DNA of 7,425 nt from an uncultured Lachnospiraceae bacterium (GTDB taxonomy: Bacteria; Bacillota; Clostridia; Lachnospirales; Lachnospiraceae): NCBI GenBank assembly GCA_946406305.1, contig CAMJKC010000081.1, positions 1-7,425 of the forward strand, written 5' to 3'. The notes beneath the pieces were generated by a model that saw nothing but the letters and a program-made list of their open reading frames with translations, ran no database searches and was not told the origin of the DNA. Made by a program: the position numbers and the translations under genes. Shown here piece by piece: positions 1 to 5,973 of this stretch. Numbering within the stretch: position 1 is the stretch's first letter; each line of letters begins with the position of its first letter.

Positions 1-1391
1 TAAAACTACAAAGAAAAAAATTTGAAGAGTCGCAAATAAAAGATGCAACTATCAATTACACAAAATTGCTTGGCACCATAAGAAATTCAGAAAAAGAAAT
101 AACAAGCGACCAATATAAAAATAAAATACCAAAACTCATGGCCGATAAAAAAAATGCAAATGATAAAATAAAATCAAACAATCAAACTATAGATGAACTA
201 ACAGAAGTGATAACAGAAAAGTCATCAAGCCTTAAGAATTTTGGCTTTGAAACGAGACAAGACATAGATACCATAAAAATAGAGACAGAAAAAATATTCA
301 ACGAATACATAGAGTTACAAAATACTATAAAGAGAGCAACAAAAATAGCTGGAAATATTTTAACTTTAATTTCTGGATTCGCACTTGGAATATTGAATTC
401 CATATTTTTAATGGTCGCATATCCAGAGATTAGCAATGACTTAAATATAACAGAGGTAATAGGAACTTTTGAGCATTATAACTTCATATTAAAACTGTTT
501 CCAATCCCTCCATTCATATTGATAATTTTATTTTATACAATCTCTTTAATTTTATTTATATCAGGAATTTTAAATTTGATTAAAAATGCACAGAGCAGTA
601 GAACAATTGATGATATGGCTCTTGTCCTTTCAGAAATTTTTAATCACCAAATAGGTAGCAATCTCGTAAACTCTTCTACTTTTATGGACTTTAATGAACA
701 CATAGCAGATATGTATGACCTCGTAGATGACATAGAAAACTCAAATGAAAAAATTAATGAATTAAAACAAGAAAATGAAAAACTTATTGATATGCTTGAA
801 ACCTATAGCAGAGAAATAGACGAACAAAAAAGACTACAATATGAAGTTGAACAAAAAGTGAGTAAAATAAATTCCTTAAAAGAAGATGCAGAAAAGTTAA
901 AAAAATACATAACCTTTAATGAAGATGTTCAAAAAGAGATAGATAGTGTGAATTTAAGTATAGATACTCTCACAGAATTGTCACAAAAAGTAAAAGTAAT
1001 GTTTGGAACTTATGTAAATGAAGCAGCAAGTCAATACCTCTCAGGTATATCAAATGGCTTATATAATAGCCTAAATGTAGATAACACTTTAAATGTCACA
1101 ATCAACACCAACAATAGAGCAGTCCCTATAGAGCAATTATCTGCAGGCACTATGGACCAAATATATTTATCTCTAAGACTCGCTGTTGCGAAAATCATAA
1201 ATGGAAACAATGAAATTTTACCACTTATATTTGATGACTGCTTTGCACTATATGACAATACAAGACTAAAAAACACACTTTTATGGCTTAGTAAAAATTA
1301 TAAAGGTCAAATCATAATATTCACTTGTCACACAAGAGAGCAAGAAATATTAGACGAAGAAGGAATAGAATTCAACAATATAACCATTTAA
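1..1391 (+). CDS. YhaN/SbcC-like membrane-anchored ATPase, C-terminal part (5' truncated by window edge)
   Basis: The frame is open from the first base (first whole codon at 3-5) to TAA at 1389-1391, so the true start lies upstream. The TTG at 66 is only an internal codon. The 462 visible residues are a coiled-coil segment (to about 110), two hydrophobic segments (about 115-139 and 171-193), a second long coiled coil (about 242-331) and the C-terminal half of an ABC-type ATPase head. The head shows signature QLSAGT (378-383), Walker B LPLIFDD (406-412) and an H-loop His in FTCH (443). Walker A must lie in the missing N-terminal half. This is the Rad50/SbcC/SMC split-head plan. The membrane pair between the coils resembles the Bacillus YhaN type, usually found next to an SbcD-like nuclease (YhaO). 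A role in DNA-end processing at the membrane is inferred from the family. The class is fairly sure; the subfamily is less so. Confidence 0.8.
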   Translation, partial: KLQRKKFEESQIKDATINYTKLLGTIRNSEKEITSDQYKNKIPKLMADKKNANDKIKSNNQTIDELTEVITEKSSSLKNFGFETRQDIDTIKIETEKIFNEYIELQNTIKRATKIAGNILTLISGFALGILNSIFLMVAYPEISNDLNITEVIGTFEHYNFILKLFPIPPFILIILFYTISLILFISGILNLIKNAQSSRTIDDMALVLSEIFNHQIGSNLVNSSTFMDFNEHIADMYDLVDDIENSNEKINELKQENEKLIDMLETYSREIDEQKRLQYEVEQKVSKINSLKEDAEKLKKYITFNEDVQKEIDSVNLSIDTLTELSQKVKVMFGTYVNEAASQYLSGISNGLYNSLNVDNTLNVTINTNNRAVPIEQLSAGTMDQIYLSLRLAVAKIINGNNEILPLIFDDCFALYDNTRLKNTLLWLSKNYKGQIIIFTCHTREQEILDEEGIEFNNITI

Positions 1392-1423
1392 AAAACTACA
1401 TTTTATAAAATGTAGTTTTTTTT
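1390..1423. terminator. Bidirectional intrinsic terminator between convergent genes
   Basis: An almost perfect AT-rich inverted repeat has left arm AAAAACTACATTTT and right arm AAAATGTAGTTTTT, separated by AT. In practice a few central A-T pairs open to form the loop. On the plus strand the stem runs into eight T at 1416-1423; on the minus strand it runs into six T (1395-1390). It begins within the stop codon of the plus-strand ATPase gene and ends one base before the stop codon of the minus-strand secreted-protein gene, so it can serve both. Confidence 0.85.
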
Positions 1424-1424
1424 A

Positions 1425-2018
1425 TTATTCAACTTCTTCTCTTGATATAAGTGCTCCGTCATTATCAAAAACATATTTTATATTTTGATTATCTATTGCA
1501 ATTCCCGTTACCATATATTCGTCATCATCAAAATAATATATTATATCCGAAAGTTTATAAAATCCACTTTTTGCATATCCTATACTATACGGCGAATCAT
1601 CAACAAACAACTTCCACTTATCTATATCATCAAAATATTTCCAGTCAAATTTATTACCAACCTCTGTAAATGACCTTGTGTGTCTTATGTAGGTTATAGG
1701 TTTATTTTTTAAATAAGCTGCATCATCTTCACTGATATTATACTCCAATATTTTTTCTCTTATAATATCATCAACATTTACACTCTCTTCAGCCATTCCA
1801 TCCATATATATGACAGCATTAGCTCTTCTATCAGAATGCTTACTTGCTACTACTATTTCAGATTCTATTTCATCACTTTTCGCAGTAGGTTTTTCTGTCT
1901 CTTCTACTTGATGACCCCTTTTGTCAATTATGTATTCATTTTTATTCGCATCTGCATATGTCAATACATTTATTAAAAATATACAGATGACACATATAAT
2001 ATATTTTATATTCTTCAT
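1425..2018 (-). CDS. Secreted protein with degenerate cell-wall-binding (choline-binding-like) repeat
   Basis: This 197-residue protein has a clear signal peptide: lysines at 3 and 5, a hydrophobic core at about 6-20, and an A-x-A type cleavage site (ADA, 22-24). A charged, low-complexity stretch follows (about 25-65). The C-terminus (about 129-191) reads like worn copies of the aromatic-glycine cell-wall-binding repeat: GFYKLSDIIYYFDDDEYMVTG (152-172) then KYVFDNDGALI (181-191), compared with the family pattern GW-K-x-WYYFD-x-GYMVTGW. Several tryptophans are replaced, so ligand binding is doubtful. A surface or envelope role is inferred; no enzyme domain is seen. The ATG at 2018 is fixed by the signal peptide, yet no Shine-Dalgarno precedes it, unlike all other genes here. 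It lies 54 bp after the second HPRT gene and could be read through from that operon or use its own weak promoter. Confidence 0.7.
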   Translation of the reverse strand: MKNIKYIICVICIFLINVLTYADANKNEYIIDKRGHQVEETEKPTAKSDEIESEIVVASKHSDRRANAVIYMDGMAEESVNVDDIIREKILEYNISEDDAAYLKNKPITYIRHTRSFTEVGNKFDWKYFDDIDKWKLFVDDSPYSIGYAKSGFYKLSDIIYYFDDDEYMVTGIAIDNQNIKYVFDNDGALISREEVE

Positions 2019-2025
2019 ACTACAT

Positions 2026-2031
2026 ATTATA
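2026..2031 (-). promoter_or_regulatory. Possible -10 box very close to the start codon
   Basis: A perfect TATAAT lies on the minus strand with only seven bases between it and the ATG at 2018-2016. Initiation at normal spacing would give a leader of about 0-2 nt. No convincing -35 box is present at 16-18 bp, and the region is so AT-rich that a chance match is easy. A start-stop pair ATGTAG sits one base before the real ATG. Confidence 0.3.
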
Positions 2032-2072
2032 ATATAATTTTGTGAATTTTTTATAAATAAAATTCAATAATT

Positions 2073-2606
2073 TTATTTATCAATAACTACCTTTGCTACA
2101 TAAGGAAGGTTTCTATGAAGTTCATTGTAGTCTATGCCATATCCTGCTACAAAACAGTCTTCTATTTTAAACCCAATGTAATCTGGTTCTATATCTTTCT
2201 TTCTCTGACTTTCTTTATCTAAAAATGTACATATCTTCAAACTCTTTGGCTTTCTCGCATTAAACATATCTCTCATCTGGTTTAACCTTGTCCCTGTGCC
2301 AATTATGTCTTCAACAACTAATACATTTTTTCCATCTATAGGCCTATCTACATCCTTCAAAATTTTTAAATCATCACTTCCATTTACCTTATCAGGGTAA
2401 TAAGTTATACTCATAAAATCAAATGAAACTTTATAACTATCAAGATGAAGTAGCAAATCAGTCATAAACACTGCAGCCCCTTTTAACAAGCCTATGCATA
2501 CAAATTCTTCATCTTTATAATCTTCTTTTATCTGTTTTGCAAGTTCAATTATTCTCTTCTCTATTTTTTCTTGTGATATAAGTTCTTCTAAATGATAATT
2601 ATTCAT
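2073..2606 (-). CDS. HPRT-family paralogue lacking the catalytic aspartate
   Basis: This 177-residue type I phosphoribosyltransferase has the HPRT fold markers: LLKGAAVFM (40-48), the PRPP-loop region VLVVEDIIGTGTRL (95-108), DYIGF (142-146) and GYGIDYNELHRNLPYVAK near the C-terminus. It is clearly a paralogue of the gene just upstream, but key positions differ. The Asp after the ED-hydrophobic pair (Asp137 in human HPRT, the proposed general base) is Gly103 (codon GGC). The following loop is TGTR instead of TGNT. The flexible-loop SSYG motif is TYYP, and the loop is one residue shorter. Metal/PRPP acidic residues E99-D100 and D160 remain. It may have altered specificity, weak activity or a regulatory role; this is inference. 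Its ATG overlaps the upstream gene by 8 bp, with an AAGGAG site inside that gene, so the two are translationally coupled. Confidence 0.88.
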   Translation of the reverse strand: MNNYHLEELISQEKIEKRIIELAKQIKEDYKDEEFVCIGLLKGAAVFMTDLLLHLDSYKVSFDFMSITYYPDKVNGSDDLKILKDVDRPIDGKNVLVVEDIIGTGTRLNQMRDMFNARKPKSLKICTFLDKESQRKKDIEPDYIGFKIEDCFVAGYGIDYNELHRNLPYVAKVVIDK

Positions 2607-3150
2607 GTTCCTCTCCTTTTTCTACAGCTTTTGCTACATATGGTAAATTTCTATAATATTCATCAAAGTCAAGTCCATATCCCAAAACAAATACATTGTC
2701 AATAGTAAATCCTACATAATCAGGTTTTATAGGTTTTAATCTCCTGCTTGGCTTATCAAGCATCGTGCACATCTTTATGCTATTTGGATTTCTTGTCGCA
2801 AGTATTGCAATGAGTCTATCTAAAGTATTTCCAGTATCAAGTATATCTTCAACGATTAAGACATTTTTTCCTTCTATAGAGCTATCTATATCTTTTAATA
2901 TTTTTACTACTCCACTGCTCTCTCTACCACCTATACCATAGCTTGATACACTTATATAATCAATAGTCAAGTTGTCATGTTTAATATTTTTTAATAACTG
3001 TGACATAAAAATTGTTGCACCTTTTAAAACACATATACAGTGTAAATTTTGTCCCTTATAATCAAGACTTATTTGATTAGCTACTTCCTTAATCCTTCTT
3101 AAAATTTCTTCTTCCTTAAACATAGGAATAAACTCATACTTATTTTCCAT
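2599..3150 (-). CDS. hpt: Hypoxanthine(-guanine) phosphoribosyltransferase
   Basis: HPRT converts hypoxanthine or guanine plus PRPP to IMP or GMP in purine salvage, in the cytoplasm. This 183-residue protein is of normal length for the family and shows all core motifs: VLKGATIFM (41-49), flexible loop SVSSYGIGGRESSG (67-80), PRPP loop VLIVEDILDTGNTL (97-110) with E101-D102 and catalytic D105, LDKPSRR (131-137), DYVGF, and GYGLDFDEYYRNLPYVAK. The ATG at 3150 has a GAGG site a few bases upstream. It starts 16 bp after tilS, an arrangement (tilS-hpt) common in Firmicutes, where ftsH usually follows. Here a diverged second copy follows instead. Confidence 0.95.
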   Translation of the reverse strand: MENKYEFIPMFKEEEILRRIKEVANQISLDYKGQNLHCICVLKGATIFMSQLLKNIKHDNLTIDYISVSSYGIGGRESSGVVKILKDIDSSIEGKNVLIVEDILDTGNTLDRLIAILATRNPNSIKMCTMLDKPSRRLKPIKPDYVGFTIDNVFVLGYGLDFDEYYRNLPYVAKAVEKGEEHE

Positions 3151-3166
3151 AACACCTCACAAAAAA

Positions 3167-4225
3167 CTATTTTTTTATTTTTCTTGACATACTATAATTT
3201 GTCTCACATATTTTAAAATTTAATTTATTCTCTTCTTTATTTAAAATCAAATTGTGTGGTAAATCTAAATGTTTCCTATTAGGTCCCATAGATATATTTA
3301 TTATATCATTTATATGAATTTTAGTTATATCCTTTTTCTTAACTTTTAAAATATCAAAAATATTATATAGCATATAATATTTTATTATGTAGTCATATTC
3401 ATTGAATTTTTTTGAATCTACTACTATGTGTGAATCACTTTTTTCAACAATTATCTCTTTTATATTTAAACTTACGACTTTCTCAAAATAGGCATCTACA
3501 TTTTTTACGATTTCAGAAAACTCACATATATGAGTTATTGATTTTTCATTTATGCTATTTAATTTATTTAATATTTCGTGTCTTATAAAATTTCTTGTAT
3601 ATTTTAAATCACTATTTGTGCTATCTTCTACATATTCAATATCTAATTCTTTTATATATTCATCTATATCTTCTTTTCTTATATTTAAAAATGGCCTAAT
3701 GTAAAAACCATTTACTTTTTTCATCCCTATAGCACCTTTTATACCTGCCCCTCTTATAACATTGTGCAAAATTGTTTCTGCTTGGTCAGTCATATGATGT
3801 GCTGTCATTATAAATACTCTATCGCTATTCTCTTTCTTTAATATCTCTTCTCTAAACTGTTCATAAGCATTATACCTAAGTGTTCTCGCTGCTTCCTCCA
3901 AAGACAGTTTGCTATCTTCTACATATTTTATGACATCTACTTTTTTATAATAACACTCTATTCTATTTTCTTCACAATAGTTTAGGACAAAATTCAAATC
4001 TCTATCAGCTTCTTCTCCTCTTATGCCATGATTTATATGTAATGCATATACCTTAAATCCTACTATTTCAGATAAGGTGAGCATCACATCAAGTAAACAC
4101 ATTGAATCTTTTCCACCGCTTAAACCTATTATTACAACATCCGATTCTTTAACAATTTTGTTTTTTATAATATCATTATATACTATATTTATAATTTTTT
4201 GGTTAATATCTTTATTTAATACCAT
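3167..4225 (-). CDS. tilS: tRNA(Ile)-lysidine synthetase, short form
   Basis: TilS attaches lysine to C34 of the CAU-anticodon tRNA-Ile using ATP, so that it reads AUA instead of AUG. The protein has the N-type ATP pyrophosphatase P-loop SGGKDS (36-41), then YALHINHGIRGEEADRD, the conserved AAR-LRY region, and TAHHMTDQAETILHNVIRGAG. It ends with a domain containing HLDLPHNLILNKEENKLNF. At 352 residues it is shorter than the usual 430-470 and seems to lack the last C-terminal domain (TilS_C), as in the short Aquifex form. I chose ATG 4225, which has AAAGG eight bases upstream. A TTG one codon earlier (4228) is possible. It overlaps rpiB by 14 bp. Confidence 0.93.
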   Translation of the reverse strand: MVLNKDINQKIINIVYNDIIKNKIVKESDVVIIGLSGGKDSMCLLDVMLTLSEIVGFKVYALHINHGIRGEEADRDLNFVLNYCEENRIECYYKKVDVIKYVEDSKLSLEEAARTLRYNAYEQFREEILKKENSDRVFIMTAHHMTDQAETILHNVIRGAGIKGAIGMKKVNGFYIRPFLNIRKEDIDEYIKELDIEYVEDSTNSDLKYTRNFIRHEILNKLNSINEKSITHICEFSEIVKNVDAYFEKVVSLNIKEIIVEKSDSHIVVDSKKFNEYDYIIKYYMLYNIFDILKVKKKDITKIHINDIINISMGPNRKHLDLPHNLILNKEENKLNFKICETNYSMSRKIKK

Positions 4226-4676
4226 CAATACTGCCTTTATTTTCTAATTCAGTTATTTGACTAACTCTTCTCTCGTGCCGTCCGCCTAAAAAATCAGTTT
4301 CTAAAAAATTTTTCACTATATCTTTTGCTACTTCAAGCCCTACTACTCTCGCCCCAAAGCATATTACATTTGCATTATTATGCTCCCTTGACAATTTGCT
4401 ACTCAAAGCCTCACTAACACAGGCTGCCCTTATGCCATCTATCTTATTTGCAGCAATACTTATCCCCACTCCAGTTCCACATATAAGTATTCCAAGTTCT
4501 GCTTTTTTCTCATTTATCAACTTACATACATTAAATGAAGCTACTGGGTAGTCAAAACTATCTTCACTATCTGTCCCCACATTTATAACTTCATACCCTA
4601 ACTCATTAAGATATTCTACTATTTTAAATTTCATTTCTACTGCTGCGTGGTCATTCCCTATTGCTATTTTTTTCAT
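4212..4676 (-). CDS. rpiB: Ribose-5-phosphate isomerase B
   Basis: RpiB interconverts ribulose-5-phosphate and ribose-5-phosphate in the pentose phosphate pathway. The 154-residue protein is of family length and carries GNDHAA (7-12), DYP (42-44), active-site Cys66 in ICGTGVGISIAANK, H99-N-N in REHNNANVICFGAR, and R133/R137 in GGRHERR. These residues match the RpiB sugar-phosphate site by number as well as by context. The LacA/LacB galactose-6-phosphate isomerases are close relatives, but the lone gene with no lac neighbours and the complete RpiB residue set favour RpiB. It is the first gene of the operon, with GAGGGAG just upstream of ATG 4676. It supplies the PRPP precursor used by the HPRT genes downstream. 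Confidence 0.93.
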   Translation of the reverse strand: MKKIAIGNDHAAVEMKFKIVEYLNELGYEVINVGTDSEDSFDYPVASFNVCKLINEKKAELGILICGTGVGISIAANKIDGIRAACVSEALSSKLSREHNNANVICFGARVVGLEVAKDIVKNFLETDFLGGRHERRVSQITELENKGSIDGIK

Positions 4677-4706
4677 AACTCCCTCAACCTTTAATATAAT
4701 TTTATC

Positions 4707-4734
4707 ATTATATCATATCTGTAAAAAAAAACAA
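4707..4734 (-). promoter_or_regulatory. Extended -10 promoter of the rpiB-tilS-hpt operon
   Basis: On the minus strand TATAAT (4712-4707) is preceded directly by TGA, giving an extended -10 (TGnTATAAT). A weak TTGTTT (4734-4729) lies 16 bp upstream. The predicted start at about 4700 leaves a leader of roughly 25 nt containing the rpiB Shine-Dalgarno. The -35 area falls in the T-rich tail of the rplA terminator. Confidence 0.6.
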
Positions 4735-4763
4735 ATAAAAAATGACATCTAAGATGTCATTTT
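4723..4763 (-). terminator. Intrinsic terminator after rplA
   Basis: Arms AAAATGACATCT (4739-4750) and AGATGTCATTTT (4752-4763) are perfect inverse complements around one base; in practice the loop opens to five or more bases. On the minus strand the stem is followed by TTTTATTTG and nine T (4731-4723). It lies about 10 bp after the rplA stop codon and ends the tRNA-ribosomal protein operon. Confidence 0.85.
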
Positions 4764-4772
4764 AATTACTCT

Positions 4773-5474
4773 TTAAAGTTCCATTACACTGAGTGGATTT
4801 ATATGCACTCCAGGTCCCATAGTTGAAGTAACTGTTATACTTTTTAAGAATACACCTTTCAAACTCTGTGGTCTCGCTTTTACAATAGCTCCCATAATAG
4901 TCTCAAAATTTTGAACTAACTTATCCTCTGCGAATGAAGCCTTTCCAATAGGACAGTGTATTATATTTGATTTATCTAATCTATATTCAACCTTACCTGC
5001 TTTTACTTCATTTATGATTTTAGTAACATCATTAGTTATAGTTCCTGTTTTTGGGTTTGGCATAAGACCTTTAGGTCCCAACACTTTTGCTAATTTATTT
5101 ACTGTGGTCATCATATCCGGTGTTGCTACTACAGTGTCAAAGTCTAACCAACCTTCATTTTGTATTTTTTGAGCATATTCATCGCCACCTACATACTCAG
5201 CTCCTGCAGCCTTTGCCTCATCAGCTTTTGCATCTTTTGCAAACACTAATATTTTTACTTTCTTACCTGTTCCTGCTGGCAAAACTACAGACCCTCTTAT
5301 TTGTTGCTCAGCATATTTTGAATCACAACCTGTTCTAACATGAAGTTCTATAGTCTCATCAAATTTACAAGTTGCATTTTTCTTTACTATAGATATGGCT
5401 TCTGTTATACCATATAAATTACTCTTAACTACATTTGATGATTTCTCTTTATATTTTTTTCCTCTTCTTATCAT
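4773..5474 (-). CDS. rplA: 50S ribosomal protein L1
   Basis: L1 binds the mobile L1 stalk of 23S rRNA and also represses its own operon by binding a similar site on the mRNA. The 233 residues match the full family length. RRGKKYKE lies near the N-terminus, QQIRGSVVLPAGTGK and the signature LGPKGLMPNPKTGTIT (132-147) in the middle, and IGKASF and STMGPG near the end. ATG 5474 follows a GGAGGT site placed right after the rplK stop (TAG, 5492-5490), giving a 15-bp gap. The gene is followed by a terminator, not by rplJ. Confidence 0.97.
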   Translation of the reverse strand: MIRRGKKYKEKSSNVVKSNLYGITEAISIVKKNATCKFDETIELHVRTGCDSKYAEQQIRGSVVLPAGTGKKVKILVFAKDAKADEAKAAGAEYVGGDEYAQKIQNEGWLDFDTVVATPDMMTTVNKLAKVLGPKGLMPNPKTGTITNDVTKIINEVKAGKVEYRLDKSNIIHCPIGKASFAEDKLVQNFETIMGAIVKARPQSLKGVFLKSITVTSTMGPGVHINPLSVMEL

Positions 5475-5489
5475 ATCAATTTACCTCCA

Positions 5490-5915
5490 CTATTCCTCTA
5501 CAACGACACCCATAGACCTACATGTCCCTGCTATCATTGACATAGCTGCTTCTAAAGAAGCTGCATTTAGATCTGGCATTTTTGTTTCAGCAATTTTTTG
5601 AAGGTCTGCTTTCTTTATAGTGGCTACCTTAGTTTTATTTGGAACCCCTGAACCACTTTTAATTTTGCAAGCCTTAAGTATCATATCTGCTGCTGGTGGA
5701 GTTTTTGTGATAAAAGTAAAACTCTTATCTGCATAAACTGTTATGACTACAGGTATTATTGAATCACCTTTGTCTGCCGTTCTTGCATTAAACTCTTTTG
5801 TAAATTGAACTATGTTTACACCATGTTGTCCAAGTGCTGGACCTACTGGTGGTGCTGGTGTTGCTTTACCAGCTGGAATTTGAAGTTTTATATATCCTTC
5901 AATCTTCTTTGCCAT
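5490..5915 (-). CDS. rplK: 50S ribosomal protein L11
   Basis: L11 forms the base of the L7/L12 stalk and the GTPase-associated centre with 23S rRNA. In Gram-positive bacteria it is also needed for RelA activation and is the thiopeptide target region. The 141-residue sequence is full length and canonical: the proline-rich hinge helix region KATPAPPVGPALGQHGVNI, then KTPPAADMILKA, and the C-terminal rRNA-binding domain ending IAGTCRSMGVVVEE. ATG 5915 has an excellent AAGGAGG site five bases after the L1-binding hairpin described at 5932-5956, so its translation is likely the point of L1 feedback control. Confidence 0.97.
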   Translation of the reverse strand: MAKKIEGYIKLQIPAGKATPAPPVGPALGQHGVNIVQFTKEFNARTADKGDSIIPVVITVYADKSFTFITKTPPAADMILKACKIKSGSGVPNKTKVATIKKADLQKIAETKMPDLNAASLEAAMSMIAGTCRSMGVVVEE

Positions 5916-5931
5916 ATAAATTTCCTCCTTT

Positions 5932-5956
5932 TGGTATTAGCGGGTTTCCCCTCCCA
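5932..5956 (-). promoter_or_regulatory. Putative L1-binding autoregulatory RNA hairpin in the rplK leader
   Basis: Read on the minus strand, UGG (5956-5954) pairs with CCA (5934-5932). An asymmetric internal loop follows, with GA on one side (5953-5952) and GCUAAUA on the other (5941-5935). Then a GGG/CCC stem is capped by a GAAA tetraloop (5948-5945). The L1 site in 23S helix 77 has the same plan as I recall it from E. coli: GGUGG-GA-GG facing CC-UUGAAAUA-CCACC. The element ends one base before the rplK Shine-Dalgarno (5930-5921), so L1 binding would block initiation at rplK and, by coupling, rplA. Position and shape agree with known L1 feedback on the rplK-rplA mRNA. Confidence 0.7.
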
Positions 5957-5973
5957 TATATATAATATAATAA

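Noticed and set aside
66..68. TTG as the start of the ATPase gene
   Set aside because: The frame is open to the window edge with coiled-coil-like residues, no ribosome binding site precedes the TTG, and the Walker A half is missing, so the gene begins outside.
2040..2075. Terminator after the second HPRT gene
   Set aside because: A GAATTTT/AAAATTC hairpin exists, but it is short, AT-only apart from one pair, and not followed by a clean T-run on the minus strand.
4226..4228. TTG start for tilS
   Set aside because: The adjacent ATG at 4225 has better spacing (8 nt) to AAAGG, and ATG is the preferred codon; the difference is one residue.
5087..5601. Plus-strand open frames opposite rplA and rplK
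   Set aside because: They are antisense shadows of highly conserved ribosomal protein genes, with no ribosome binding site and low-complexity products.
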